Below, in pieces: positions 17,586 to 26,146 of a stretch of 64,000 nucleotides of DNA (positions within the stretch are counted from its first letter, which is position 1; every line of letters begins with the position of its first letter). The translations under genes were made by a program, and so were the position numbers. This DNA comes from Herbaspirillum sp. YR522 (GTDB taxonomy: Bacteria > Pseudomonadota > Gammaproteobacteria > Burkholderiales > Burkholderiaceae_D). The DNA is taken from the NCBI RefSeq assembly GCF_000282575.1, contig NZ_AKJA01000044.1:1-64000 (forward strand), written 5' to 3'. The notes under the pieces were generated by a model, which was not told the origin of the DNA, searched no databases, and worked only from the letters and a program-made list of their open reading frames with translations.

Positions 17586-17684
17586 ATGAATGCATTCGAA
17601 TCGGCAGTGATGTTTCTTGCCAAGGGCTTTGGCGTGATGCACGGCATACTCGAACTGGGCGCGCGCAATGCAGGCCTGATCTGA
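17586..17684 (+). CDS. Candidate 32-residue peptide
   Basis: A 32-codon ORF with GGGAG seven bases upstream of the ATG. The product is a single amphipathic or hydrophobic helix (starts MNAFESAVMFLAKG, ends GARNAGLI) without cysteine and without a signal peptide. It lies alone in an 850-base region without other genes. Its N-terminal ESAVMFL pattern loosely resembles ESPIAMIL in the mature part of the secreted peptide at 11659-11817. This is a prediction from the ribosome site and composition only. Confidence 0.4.
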   Translation: MNAFESAVMFLAKGFGVMHGILELGARNAGLI

Positions 17685-18012
17685 TCCGGGTGCGAGCCGC
17701 GCCGTACTGGATGGGCGAAGGCAATGGAAGGTGGTCGGCGGCATAGGCACCTTCGGTGTCTTCAGTCGTGCCAGCCGACGGCGAGCGTCGTCGCCTCCGC
17801 GTGGCCGATCACCGCGCATATCGGCAACCGGCGTAGTAATCGAGCCCGACAGGGTCCGTCCCGTGACCGCAGCGCGATCATCGCACCGCGACGGCGTCAT
17901 CAAGCGTGACTTGCCGGGCACCAGAGACGGCCGAACCTGACCTTCGAACGCGATAACAAATTAATTCGAAATTTAACTAGACGACCGGTCTATTCATCGT
18001 TATAGTTCGTTC
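17685..18012. other. Region upstream of the NemR-like gene
   Basis: No gene is seen. The last 70 bases turn AT-rich (TAACAAATTAATTCGAAATTTAA) and carry the operator at 17978-17992, so the repressor promoter lies here. Confidence 0.55.
17978..17992 (+). promoter_or_regulatory. NemR-like operator 1 (repressor gene)
   Basis: TAGACGACCGGTCTA: inverted repeat TAGAC/GTCTA around GACCG, 20 bases before the TetR-family start. The identical 15-mer (17 bases with the following TT) recurs at 18671. Two copies in front of the repressor and the following operon indicate autoregulation. Confidence 0.85.
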
Positions 18013-18621
18013 ATGAACACAGCCCACGCATCCGCAAGCGCCGACGTCCGCGACAAGATATTGTCTACCGGGCAACGCCTGATGGCCGCAAAAGGCTACT
18101 CGTCGGTCGGCCTGAGCGAGATCCTGGCGACGGCTGGCGTGCCCAAGGGCTCGTTCTATCACTACTTCGGTTCGAAGGACGCGTTTGGCGAGGCCTTGCT
18201 CGAAAGCTATTTCGCAGACTACCTCGCCGAACTCGACCGCACCCTGGTCCAGCCCGGCATGACCATGGCGCAGCGCCTGTTGAGTTACTGGCAAATCTGG
18301 CAGGACACGCAATCGTTCCAGGACTGCCAGGGCAAGTGCCTGGCGGTCAAGCTGGCGGCGGAAGTGGCCGACCTGTCCGAAGCGATGCGGCTGGCGATCC
18401 GGCGTGGTACCGCAGGCATCGTCTCGCGGCTGGCCAGGGCCATCGAGAGCGGTGTGGCAGAAGGCTCGCTTGGCATCGACGGCAGTGCCGAGGGCGTGGC
18501 CAACAGCCTGTACCAGTTATGGCTGGGCGCCAGCGTGATGGTCAAGATCGGGAGAAGTACCGAACCTTTCGAGACCGCCATGGCAACGACCCGACAAATT
18601 CTTCATCTGCCCTCGCATTGA
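18013..18621 (+). CDS. nemR: TetR-family repressor, NemR-like
   Basis: The 202-residue repressor has an N-terminal TetR helix-turn-helix at about 12-58 (SEILATAGVPKGSFYHYFGSK) and a ligand domain with Cys105 and Cys109 in QDCQGKCLAVKLAAEVADLSE. E. coli NemR senses electrophiles and hypochlorous acid through a cysteine at about this position (Cys106, from memory), and the surrounding sequence resembles that family. It is flanked by two identical operators, one before its own gene and one before the DJ-1/ALDH/OYE genes. The assignment rests on these three agreeing signs; another AcrR-type electrophile sensor is the alternative. No strong ribosome site is present, which fits low expression. Confidence 0.78.
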   Translation: MNTAHASASADVRDKILSTGQRLMAAKGYSSVGLSEILATAGVPKGSFYHYFGSKDAFGEALLESYFADYLAELDRTLVQPGMTMAQRLLSYWQIWQDTQSFQDCQGKCLAVKLAAEVADLSEAMRLAIRRGTAGIVSRLARAIESGVAEGSLGIDGSAEGVANSLYQLWLGASVMVKIGRSTEPFETAMATTRQILHLPSH

Positions 18622-18670
18622 GGTGCGATGAACCCGCATTCCATGGGGATGCTTTTTTTTGCCATGGCAA

Positions 18671-18685
18671 TAGACGACCGGTCTA
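18671..18685 (+). promoter_or_regulatory. NemR-like operator 2 (detoxification operon)
   Basis: Second exact copy of TAGACGACCGGTCTA, 42 bases before the DJ-1/PfpI start, preceding a T-rich stretch. It places the downstream genes under the adjacent repressor. Confidence 0.85.
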
Positions 18686-18727
18686 TTAGTGGTTTTTGTT
18701 TTTCTAACGTTATCAAGGAGCAACAAC

Positions 18728-19408
18728 ATGAAAAAGGTTCTGATCGTTCTCACTTCACACGACGTACTGGGCAATACCGGCCGCAAGACCGGTTTCTGGC
18801 TGGAAGAGCTGGCCGCGCCTTACTACGCCTTCAAGGACGCCGGCGTGCAGATCGTGCTGGCCTCGCCGCTGGGCGGCCAGCCGCCGCTGGACCCGAAGAG
18901 CAACGAGCCGCAGTTCCAGACCGAGATGACCCACCGCTTTGAAGCGGACGCCGAAGCCACCGCGCAATTGGCGAACACCGTCCGTCTCGATTCCGTCAAC
19001 CAGGCCGATTTCGACACCGTGTTCTACCCGGGCGGTCATGGCCCGCTGTGGGACCTGGCCGAAGACCGGCATTCGATCGCGCTCATCGAGTCCTTCGTCG
19101 CGGCCGACAAGCCGGTGGCACTGGTGTGCCACGCACCGGGCGTGCTGCGTCACGTCAAGGACAGCGCCGGCCGTCCCCTGGTCGAGGGCAAGAAGGTGAC
19201 CGGATTTACCAATACCGAGGAAGAAGGCGTAGGCCTGACCGACGTGGTGCCGTTCCTGGTGGAAGACGAACTCAAGGCCAAGGGCGGGCTGTACCTCAAG
19301 GGTGAAGACTGGGGGTCGTATGTCGTCAGCGATGGCCTGCTCATCACCGGCCAGAACCCGGCGTCGTCGGCCGCGGCCGCCGTCGAACTGCTCAAGCGCA
19401 TTGCCTGA
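18728..19408 (+). CDS. DJ-1/PfpI-family protein (type 1 glutamine amidotransferase-like)
   Basis: The 226-residue protein has the DJ-1/PfpI fold. The nucleophile elbow is Cys134-His135 in LVCHAPG, Glu26/Glu27 lies in WLEEL, and PGGHGPLWDL (101-110) forms the family loop, as in the Hsp31-like branch whose members act as glutathione-independent glyoxalase III or protein deglycases. It starts at the ATG after AAGGAG. It is the first gene after the second NemR-like operator, a position that in E. coli nemRA-gloA is filled by a different glyoxalase, so methylglyoxal removal is a reasonable inference. It is followed by the aldehyde dehydrogenase 105 bases later. Confidence 0.87.
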   Translation: MKKVLIVLTSHDVLGNTGRKTGFWLEELAAPYYAFKDAGVQIVLASPLGGQPPLDPKSNEPQFQTEMTHRFEADAEATAQLANTVRLDSVNQADFDTVFYPGGHGPLWDLAEDRHSIALIESFVAADKPVALVCHAPGVLRHVKDSAGRPLVEGKKVTGFTNTEEEGVGLTDVVPFLVEDELKAKGGLYLKGEDWGSYVVSDGLLITGQNPASSAAAAVELLKRIA

Positions 19409-19513
19409 GCACCGGCACAATCGCCCGCCAGGCTGTCCGGCAGGCCAGGGGAACCGGCCGCCAGGATCGGCCGGCGGGTCATGACGATCAAATATTTGAA
19501 AAGGCTAAACGCC

Positions 19514-21010
19514 ATGCTGGAACGTATCAAAGCCACGGGTTGGCTACAGGAGCGCAATTTCATCGACGGTGCATGGGAAGCGGCAGATGAGCAGCGCACC
19601 CACGGCGTGGACGATCCCGCCACCGGCACGCCGATCGGATCGATCGCCTGGGCCGGCGCGGCGGAAACCCGGCGCGCGATTGCGGCAGCGCAGGCGGCGT
19701 TCGCCGACTGGTCCATGACCACCGCCGCGATCCGGGCAGGCCTGCTGCTGAAGATGGCCGCAATCGTGCGCGACAACCTCGACCACCTGGCCAGCCTGCT
19801 GACGCTGGAACAGGGAAAGCCGCTGGCCGAGGCCAGGGCCGAAATGAAGCTGGGTGCCGACTACATCCAATGGTTCGCCGAAGAAGCGCGCCGTATCAAC
19901 GGTGAGATCATTCCCTCGCCGTGGCAGGGCAGGCAGATCCTGGTGAGCCGTGAACCGGTCGGCGTGGTGGCCGCCATCTCGCCCTGGAACTTCCCCTTCT
20001 CGATGCTGGCGCGCAAGATCGCACCGGCGCTTGCGGCCGGCTGCACGGTGGTGGCCAAGCCGTCCGAGCTCACGCCCTATTGCGGCCTGATCTGGGGCGT
20101 GCTGGCCGAGAAGGCCGGCCTGCCGGCGGGCGTGATCAATATCGTCACCGGCGACGCCGCCGCCATCGGCGGCGAACTGGTGGCCGATGCCCGGGTACGC
20201 AAGCTCACCTTCACCGGTTCGACCCGGGTCGGCAAGCTGCTGTACCAGCAATCCGCTGCAACCATGAAAAAGCTGTCGCTGGAGCTGGGCGGCAATGCGC
20301 CCTTCATCGTGTTCGACGATGCCGATATCGAGCAGGCAGTGGAGGGCGCGGTCGCGGCCAAATTCCGCAACAGCGGCCAGACCTGCATCTGCGCCAATCG
20401 CTTCTACGTGCAGGAGGGACTGTACGACGAATTTGCCCGTCGCCTGGCCGAGCGGGTAGCGACGCTGAAGGTCGGTAACGGCTTCGACGCCGACGTCCAG
20501 CAGGGCCCCTTGATCAATGCCGCGGCGGTGGACAAGGTCCAGGCGCATGTGGCCGATGCCCGTGCCAAGGGCGGCCGGGTGCTGGCCGGCGGCCAACGCC
20601 ACGCACTCGGTGGCACCTTCTACGAACCGACGGTCATTGCCGAGGCCACGTCCGACATGCTCATTGCGCACGAAGAGACCTTCGGTCCGGTGGCGGCGCT
20701 GTTTCGCTTCAGTCACGAGCAGCAAGCCATCGATGCCGCCAACGCCGAGCCGTTCGGCCTGGCGGCCTACTTCTACAGCCGTGACCTGGCGCGCGCATTT
20801 CGCGTTTCACGCGCGCTGCACAGCGGCATGGTCGGCATCAACGAAGGTCTGGTCACGACCGAGGTCGCGCCGTTCGGCGGCGTCAAGGATAGCGGCATCG
20901 GTCGAGAGGGATCGACCCACGGCATCGAGGAATACCTCAGCTTGAAGTACATGAGCCTGGGCGGGCTGCAAGCCACCGCCTCCAACCCTGTCGACCACCC
21001 GATCCCATGA
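19514..21010 (+). CDS. gabD: NAD(P)-dependent aldehyde dehydrogenase, succinate-semialdehyde type
   Basis: The 498-residue cytoplasmic ALDH shows the oxyanion/cofactor motifs SPWNFPFSMLARKIAPAL (156-173), FTGSTRVG (233-240), general base Glu257 in LELGGNAPF and nucleophile Cys291 in NSGQTCICANRF, which is close to GabD-type succinate-semialdehyde dehydrogenases. The ATG at 19514 is preferred over one at 19481 because AAAAGG lies upstream and MLERIK leads straight into the conserved N-terminus. Its stop overlaps the Old Yellow Enzyme start (ATGA). Inside a NemR-like regulon the physiological substrate may be a reactive aldehyde and not succinate semialdehyde, so the gene name is by family. Confidence 0.88.
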   Translation: MLERIKATGWLQERNFIDGAWEAADEQRTHGVDDPATGTPIGSIAWAGAAETRRAIAAAQAAFADWSMTTAAIRAGLLLKMAAIVRDNLDHLASLLTLEQGKPLAEARAEMKLGADYIQWFAEEARRINGEIIPSPWQGRQILVSREPVGVVAAISPWNFPFSMLARKIAPALAAGCTVVAKPSELTPYCGLIWGVLAEKAGLPAGVINIVTGDAAAIGGELVADARVRKLTFTGSTRVGKLLYQQSAATMKKLSLELGGNAPFIVFDDADIEQAVEGAVAAKFRNSGQTCICANRFYVQEGLYDEFARRLAERVATLKVGNGFDADVQQGPLINAAAVDKVQAHVADARAKGGRVLAGGQRHALGGTFYEPTVIAEATSDMLIAHEETFGPVAALFRFSHEQQAIDAANAEPFGLAAYFYSRDLARAFRVSRALHSGMVGINEGLVTTEVAPFGGVKDSGIGREGSTHGIEEYLSLKYMSLGGLQATASNPVDHPIP

Positions 21011-22161
21011 ACGACACAGCTCTCTTCAAGCCCTTCGTGCTGGGCCCGCACACACTGAAGAACCGCATCGTGCTGCCACCGTTGACGCGCCAGCGCGCAG
21101 CCCGACCGGGTGATGTGCCTACCGCGTCGATGGCCTTGTACTACCGTCAGCGTGCCGGCGCTGGATTGATGATCAGCGAAGGCACACAGATCGAACCGCG
21201 CGGCCAGGGCTATGCCTGGACCCCGGGCATCTACAGCGACGCGCAGGTCGACGGCTGGCGCAAGGTCACCGATGCGGTGCATGCCGAGGGCGGCATCATC
21301 TTCGCGCAGCTGTGGCACGTGGGCCGCGTGTCGCACACGGCCCTGCAACCTGATGGGGCGGCGCCCCTGGCACCGTCGGCGATCCAGGCGCACAAGGTAA
21401 AGGCCTTCATCGAGACCGCCCCTGGCCAAGGCGCGCTGGTGGATCCCTCCATGCCGCGTGAATTGAGTCGTGCCGACATCGGGCAACTTGTGGCGCTCTA
21501 TGCCCAGGCGGCGCGCAACGCACTCGATGCCGGTTTCGATGGAGTCGAGATCCACGCGGCAAACGGCTACCTGGTCAACCAGTTCATCTCGGCCCATGCC
21601 AACAGGCGCACCGACGAGTACGGCGGATCGCTGCAGAACCGATTGCGTTTCTTGCGCGAGGTCGTACAGGCCGTGGCCGCCGTGGTAGGGCCGCAACGCA
21701 TGGGTGTGCGTTTCACGCCGCTGTTTTCCAGCACCGATGAAGACCGCGTCTATCTCGGCTTCGTCGAGCCCGACCCGCACCAGACCTACATCGAGGCGAT
21801 CAGGATCCTGCAGCAGGCCGGCGTCGCCTACCTGTCGATCGCCGAGGCCGATTGGGACAATGCCCCCGACCTGCCCCGGACGTTCCGGCACGCGGTACGC
21901 CAGGCATTCAGCGGCGGCATCATCTACGCCGGTCGCTACACCGCAGGGCGCGCTGCGCAACTGGTCGAGGCCGGCCTGGCCGACCTGGTCGCCTTCGGTC
22001 GCCCGTTCATCGCCAATCCGGACCTGCCGCAGCGGCTGGCAAACGGCTGGCCCCTCAATGCGCTCGATGCGGCCACGCTATATGGCGGGACCGAGCAGGG
22101 CTTCACGGATTACCCGCGCCATGCCGCAGAAACCACCTGCACCGTCGCGGCCGATGGCTGA
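21007..22161 (+). CDS. nemA: Old Yellow Enzyme family alkene reductase, NemA-like
   Basis: The 384-residue FMN flavoprotein opens with LFKPFVLGPHTLKNRIVLPPLTR, the OYE N-terminus. It has the substrate-binding pair His183/Asn186 (HAAN) with proton donor Tyr188, then the QFISAHANRRTDEYGGS segment and the C-terminal FMN phosphate site GRYTAGRAAQLVEAGLADLVAFGR. Such enzymes reduce activated alkenes (N-ethylmaleimide, quinones, enones, nitro compounds) with NAD(P)H. The four-base overlap with the dehydrogenase gene and the NemR-like control make this the nemA counterpart of the module. Confidence 0.92.
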   Translation: MNDTALFKPFVLGPHTLKNRIVLPPLTRQRAARPGDVPTASMALYYRQRAGAGLMISEGTQIEPRGQGYAWTPGIYSDAQVDGWRKVTDAVHAEGGIIFAQLWHVGRVSHTALQPDGAAPLAPSAIQAHKVKAFIETAPGQGALVDPSMPRELSRADIGQLVALYAQAARNALDAGFDGVEIHAANGYLVNQFISAHANRRTDEYGGSLQNRLRFLREVVQAVAAVVGPQRMGVRFTPLFSSTDEDRVYLGFVEPDPHQTYIEAIRILQQAGVAYLSIAEADWDNAPDLPRTFRHAVRQAFSGGIIYAGRYTAGRAAQLVEAGLADLVAFGRPFIANPDLPQRLANGWPLNALDAATLYGGTEQGFTDYPRHAAETTCTVAADG

Positions 22162-22222
22162 TCGCCGACCCTATCCGCTTATCTTTCGTTCGTCATATCC
22201 ACCACTTCAACGGAGTACCGAC

Positions 22223-22972
22223 ATGCACGCAGTCCATCGTATCGCTTCCACCGTCGTATTGGCCCTGGCGGCCACCTTGTCCCACACCGCCATGGCAGCG
22301 CCGGTCAACAACATCGTCCTGGTCCACGGTTTCTTTGCCGATGGCTCCGGCTGGCAGGGCGTGGCCGACATCCTGCTACGCGACGGCTTCAATGTCGCCG
22401 TGGTGCAGCAACCCGAAACGTCGTTGGCCGACGACGTGCAAGCCACCACGCGCGCCGTCGATGCGATGCAGGGCGATGCCATCCTGGTCGGCCACAGCTA
22501 CGGCGGCATGGTCATCACCGCTGCCGGCAACCATCCCCGGGTGGCCGGGTTGGTCTACGTGGCCGCTTTCCAGCCGGAGGTCGGCGAAAGCCTGTCGGAC
22601 CTGGTCAAGAAGATGCCGCCGGCCAGCAACGCGATCAAGGCCACCGCCGACGGCCACCTGTATTTCGACCAGGCGCTCTTCCACGCCGACTTTGCCGCTG
22701 ACCTGCCGCTGGCCAATGCCCGTTTCATGGCAATGTCGCAAGTCATGCCGGCCGTGCAGGCCGCTACCGCACCGGTGACGCAGGCAGCCTGGAAGAGCAA
22801 GCCCAGCTGGGCCATCGTGTCCAGCGATGATCGTACCGTCAACCCCGGACTGGAGCGTTTCATGGCCAGGCGCGCCGGTAGCCGGACGGTGGAAATCAAG
22901 GGCAGCCATGTCGCCTTCATCGCGCGCCCCGACGAAGTGGCCAGGGTGATCGAGCAGGCGGCCGGGAGGTAG
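22223..22972 (+). CDS. Exported alpha/beta hydrolase
   Basis: The 249-residue protein has a signal peptide (residues 1-26, ending AMA) and an alpha/beta-hydrolase core: oxyanion region VLVHGFFADGSGW (33-45), nucleophile Ser92 in GHSYGG, an acid in SSDDRTV and catalytic His in KGSHVAFI. It belongs to the small esterase-like group often annotated as alpha/beta hydrolase with HNL-like relatives. It starts 61 bases after the OYE stop with CGGAG before the ATG, so it may be the last gene of the NemR-like operon, or have its own promoter. It acts in the periplasm. The substrate is unknown. Confidence 0.85.
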   Translation: MHAVHRIASTVVLALAATLSHTAMAAPVNNIVLVHGFFADGSGWQGVADILLRDGFNVAVVQQPETSLADDVQATTRAVDAMQGDAILVGHSYGGMVITAAGNHPRVAGLVYVAAFQPEVGESLSDLVKKMPPASNAIKATADGHLYFDQALFHADFAADLPLANARFMAMSQVMPAVQAATAPVTQAAWKSKPSWAIVSSDDRTVNPGLERFMARRAGSRTVEIKGSHVAFIARPDEVARVIEQAAGR

Positions 22973-23050
22973 CCCGGTCGATCGGTGACGAATCGCCGAC
23001 GACCTGTACCGGGGCGTTCGCCGCCAACGTACCTCCCTGCCACTGCGCGT

Positions 23051-23881
23051 TCACCGATCGATATCCACCGAAAGCGTGATCGCCTTGTTTTCTTCGAGCG
23101 AACGCAGGCGTTCCGCCAGGCCGCTGGCGATGCTGTCGTAGGCATTGCTGCCCAGCGCCAGGCGCAGCGCGGGATGGGCGGAGTCGGCCGCAGCGATGAT
23201 CGCACTGGTCGTCTTGGCGGCATCGCCCCGGATGGCGAAGCTGCCGCAGGCAATTGCCCGGCGCAGGTCGCCGGCGGGTGTGCCGTCATAGCAGTCCATG
23301 GGGCTGGCAAGGTCCAGTGCGACGCCGAAATTGGTTGCGGTCGGGCCCGGTTCGGCAATGATGAAGTCGATGCCGAACGGCGCCACCTCCTGGCTGACCG
23401 ACTGCACGAAACCCTCGATGCCCCACTTGGTGGCGTGGTACAGGCTGAAATTGGGATAGGCGATCTGGCCTCCTTCCGATGACACCTGCACGATGCGCCC
23501 ACCGCCCTGTTGGCGCATGCGCGGCAGCAATGCGCGAATGAAATGGATCGAACCGGTGAGGTTGGTAGCGATCTGGCGATCGATCTGGGCATCGCTGATT
23601 TCCTCGCCGGCACCGAACAGGCCGTAACCGGCGTTGCTGACGGCGACGTCGATCCTTCCCAGGCGCTGGAAGGCTTGCTCCACCACGGACTTGACCTGTT
23701 CGGTATCGGTCACGTCCAGCACCAGCACCTGCAGCTGCTGACCATATTGCGACTGCAGGTCATCCAGCGCGCCGGGTCGGCGCAGCGTGGCTGCCACCCG
23801 GTCGCCGCGCGCCAGCAGCTGTTGCACCATCAGTCGACCCAGGCCGGTCGAGGTGCCAGTGATGAGCCAATTCTTCAACAT
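23051..23881 (-). CDS. Short-chain dehydrogenase/reductase
   Basis: The 276-residue SDR has TGTSTGLG at 8-15, SNAG at 82-85, Ser134, Tyr148 and Lys152 (YHATK). The start at MLKNWLITG is fixed by AAGGAG six bases upstream. The unusual ISDAQIDRQIATNLTGSIHF segment and long C-terminus place it with the classical SDRs that pair with LysR genes. It is divergent from the LysR gene at 23968 with 86 bases between the starts, so that regulator probably controls it. It is convergent with the exported hydrolase gene. Confidence 0.9.
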   Translation of the reverse strand: MLKNWLITGTSTGLGRLMVQQLLARGDRVAATLRRPGALDDLQSQYGQQLQVLVLDVTDTEQVKSVVEQAFQRLGRIDVAVSNAGYGLFGAGEEISDAQIDRQIATNLTGSIHFIRALLPRMRQQGGGRIVQVSSEGGQIAYPNFSLYHATKWGIEGFVQSVSQEVAPFGIDFIIAEPGPTATNFGVALDLASPMDCYDGTPAGDLRRAIACGSFAIRGDAAKTTSAIIAAADSAHPALRLALGSNAYDSIASGLAERLRSLEENKAITLSVDIDR

Positions 23882-23967
23882 ATGAACTCCTTTCCAAGTC
23901 AAGAATAGCCATGTTAGGCGCCGGCCTATAAAATGATAAGACTCAACAAACTGGATGAGTTACTGAA

Positions 23968-24882
23968 TTGAATTCATCAATAAAAAGCCCCACCCCGGCC
24001 GAGCTGCGGGCCTTCATGGCGGTCGCCGAGCATCGCAGTTTTCGTCGTGCCGCCGATTTGCTGGGCGTGACGCCATCGGCGTTGAGCCATGTCGTGCGCG
24101 GCCTGGAAGAAATGCTGTCGGCCCGGCTGTTGCACCGGACCACGCGCAGCGTCTCCGTTACCGAGGCCGGGGAGCAACTGATCCTGCGCGTGGCGCCATT
24201 GCTGGCGCAATTGGAGGGGGCGCTGGACGACTTTGCCGGCGCCAACGGGCGCCGAACGGGGAGCCTGCGCATCAATGGCAATGAAGCGGCGATCAGCCTG
24301 CTGCTGGCATGGGCCGTGCCCAGCTTCATGCAGCGCCATCCGGACGTGCAGCTGGACCTGGTGGCAGAGGGGCGCCTGATCGATATCGTCGAGCAGGGGT
24401 TCGACGCCGGCGTCAGGCTGGGCGAAGCGGTACCGAAGGATATGGTGGCGATCGCGCTGGAAGCCGAGATGCGCTTCCTGGCCATTGCTTCACCCGCGTA
24501 CCTGCGGCGCCACCCGCCACCCGGCACGCCGGACGACCTGGCGCGCCATGCCTGTATCCGCCAGCGCCTGCCCAGCGGCAAGCGTTACCGCTGGGAGTTC
24601 AGGAAGCGGCGCCAGGAAGTCGCCATCGATGTGCCGGGGACCCTGACCCTGGACCACAGCCAGCTGATGGTGGAAGCGGCCATCGCGGGGCTGGGCATCG
24701 CCTACGTTCCGGAGCTCTATGCGCGGCCGGCATTGCAGCAGGGGCAACTGGTCACCGTGCTGGAAGACTGGTGCCCCCGTATCCCCGGCCTGCAGTTGTA
24801 CTTTCCGCGTAGTCGCCACATGCCGCCCAACCTGCGCGCATTCATCGATGTCCTGCGCGCCGGCCGGTCGCCGGCCAGTTGA
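23968..24882 (+). CDS. LysR-family regulator
   Basis: The 304-residue LTTR has an N-terminal winged helix-turn-helix at about 10-68 (FRRAADLLGVTPSALSHVVRGLEE) and the effector domain behind LRINGNEAAISLLL. Translation probably starts at the TTG at 23968, as no in-frame ATG precedes the DNA-binding domain; the ribosome site is weak. It is divergent from the SDR gene, the standard layout for LysR control. Effector domain and sequence are of the CrgA-like subgroup. The inducer is unknown. Confidence 0.9.
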   Translation: MNSSIKSPTPAELRAFMAVAEHRSFRRAADLLGVTPSALSHVVRGLEEMLSARLLHRTTRSVSVTEAGEQLILRVAPLLAQLEGALDDFAGANGRRTGSLRINGNEAAISLLLAWAVPSFMQRHPDVQLDLVAEGRLIDIVEQGFDAGVRLGEAVPKDMVAIALEAEMRFLAIASPAYLRRHPPPGTPDDLARHACIRQRLPSGKRYRWEFRKRRQEVAIDVPGTLTLDHSQLMVEAAIAGLGIAYVPELYARPALQQGQLVTVLEDWCPRIPGLQLYFPRSRHMPPNLRAFIDVLRAGRSPAS

Positions 24883-24891
24883 GCCAGGCCC

Positions 24892-25320
24892 TCATTGCGG
24901 GGAGCGTGGCGCCTGTACATCCACCACCCAGGTCACGCCGAAGCGGTCCCGCACCATGCCGTAGAGCGGCGACCATTGGCTCGCTGTCAATGCCTGCAGT
25001 ACATCGCCGCCGTCGGCCAGGCCGGCCCATAGCGCACGTACGGTGTCCTCATCGTCGCCGCGCAGCGAGACGAAGAAGGCCCGCTGGCCCGGATGCCAAT
25101 CGACACCGGCCTGCACATCGTAGGCCATCAGCAGCGCATTGCCTTCGGTATCGCTCACCTGGCCCCAGATGACGTGCTGCGGGTCGATCGCCTCCTGCGA
25201 CCGGCCGGCCTGGGCGTAGCTGACCAGCACCTGCTGGCCACCGAAAAGCTGGTGATAGAACGCCAACGCGGCGCGTGCATTGCCATTGAAGTTCAAGTGG
25301 GTGACGGTACGAACATGCAT
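24892..25320 (-). CDS. VOC-family protein, PhnB-like
   Basis: The 142-residue protein has the PhnB/3-demethylubiquinone-like VOC layout: HLNFNGNARAALAFYHQLFGG at the N-terminus and DRFGVTWVVDV at the C-terminus. AAGGAG lies eight bases before the ATG. It is divergent from a WYL/HTH regulator (85 bases between starts), a pair seen in many genomes, and the two converge-free genes are likely functionally linked. Enzymatic activity is not established for most PhnB-like proteins. Confidence 0.87.
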   Translation of the reverse strand: MHVRTVTHLNFNGNARAALAFYHQLFGGQQVLVSYAQAGRSQEAIDPQHVIWGQVSDTEGNALLMAYDVQAGVDWHPGQRAFFVSLRGDDEDTVRALWAGLADGGDVLQALTASQWSPLYGMVRDRFGVTWVVDVQAPRSPQ

Positions 25321-25405
25321 GTGAAAACTCCTTGATGAGGTGGTGAACCGGCGATTGATGCGGTGCTAGTATAGGGACCCATCATGTCAATTATTGTCAG
25401 TAGCA

Positions 25406-26146
25406 ATGTCACGTTCCGAACGTCTTTTCCAGTTGCTGCAAGCACTTCGCTCGCCCGCCTCGCCAGTCACTGCCCAGCAACTGGCGCACCAGACCGGCGT
25501 GTCGCTGCGTTCGGTCTATCGCGATATCGATACCCTGCGCGCAGGCGGCGCCGACATCGCCGGCGCGCCTGGCGCCGGCTATACCCTGGTCGACGATGGC
25601 ACCCTGGCGCCGCGCACCTTCACCCGCATCGAGATCGAAGCGTTGACGCTGGGGCTGGCGCAAGTGCGCCAGATGGGGGACCCGGCCCTGGCTACCGCCG
25701 CCGATGCGGTGCTGGGCAAGGTGGCGGCGACCCTGCCGTCGCTGGGACAGCAGCACATGCTGCATGCGGTGTCGCGCGTGCATCGCTTTGGCGACCGGGC
25801 AGGTCCGGCTGCGTCGGCCAAGGTCGATATGGAGCTGGTGCGCCGGGCTTGCTGGCGCGAGGAGGCGCTCGATATCCACTACACCGATCGCGAGGGCGTC
25901 GCGTCACGCCGCACCATCTGGCCGCTGGCCATCATGTATGTGGACAAGCTGCTGGTGGTGTTGGCGCGTTGTTGCCTGCGCGATGATTTCCGCATGTTCC
26001 GGGTCGACCGGATTGCCCGGGCGACGTCCAGCGAAGCCAGTTTCCGGCCACGCCGGGCCGAGTTGCTGCGTACCTATCTGGCCCGGTTGGACAGCCAGGC
26101 AACGGCCTCCCCGCGCGCGTCTGGCAAGGCCGCGGCAAAATGCTAG
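25406..26146 (+). CDS. YafY-type HTH/WYL-domain transcriptional regulator
   Basis: The 246-residue regulator has an N-terminal HTH_11/DeoR-like domain (SERLFQLLQALRS, then QLAHQTGVSLRSVYRDIDTLRAGG, residues 3-50) and a WYL-type ligand domain with YTDREG...RTIWPLAIMYVDKLLVVLARCCLRDDFRMFRVDRI. Start ATG at 25406; an upstream TTG would add four residues. It is divergent from the PhnB-like VOC gene, which it is expected to control. The stop overlaps the end of the convergent LysR gene by four bases. Confidence 0.87.
   Translation: MSRSERLFQLLQALRSPASPVTAQQLAHQTGVSLRSVYRDIDTLRAGGADIAGAPGAGYTLVDDGTLAPRTFTRIEIEALTLGLAQVRQMGDPALATAADAVLGKVAATLPSLGQQHMLHAVSRVHRFGDRAGPAASAKVDMELVRRACWREEALDIHYTDREGVASRRTIWPLAIMYVDKLLVVLARCCLRDDFRMFRVDRIARATSSEASFRPRRAELLRTYLARLDSQATASPRASGKAAAKC

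Noticed and set aside
17289-17921. Minus-strand open frame of about 210 codons in the sparse region
   Set aside because: No ribosome site, no domain, biased amino-acid composition; overlaps the better supported 32-codon ORF.
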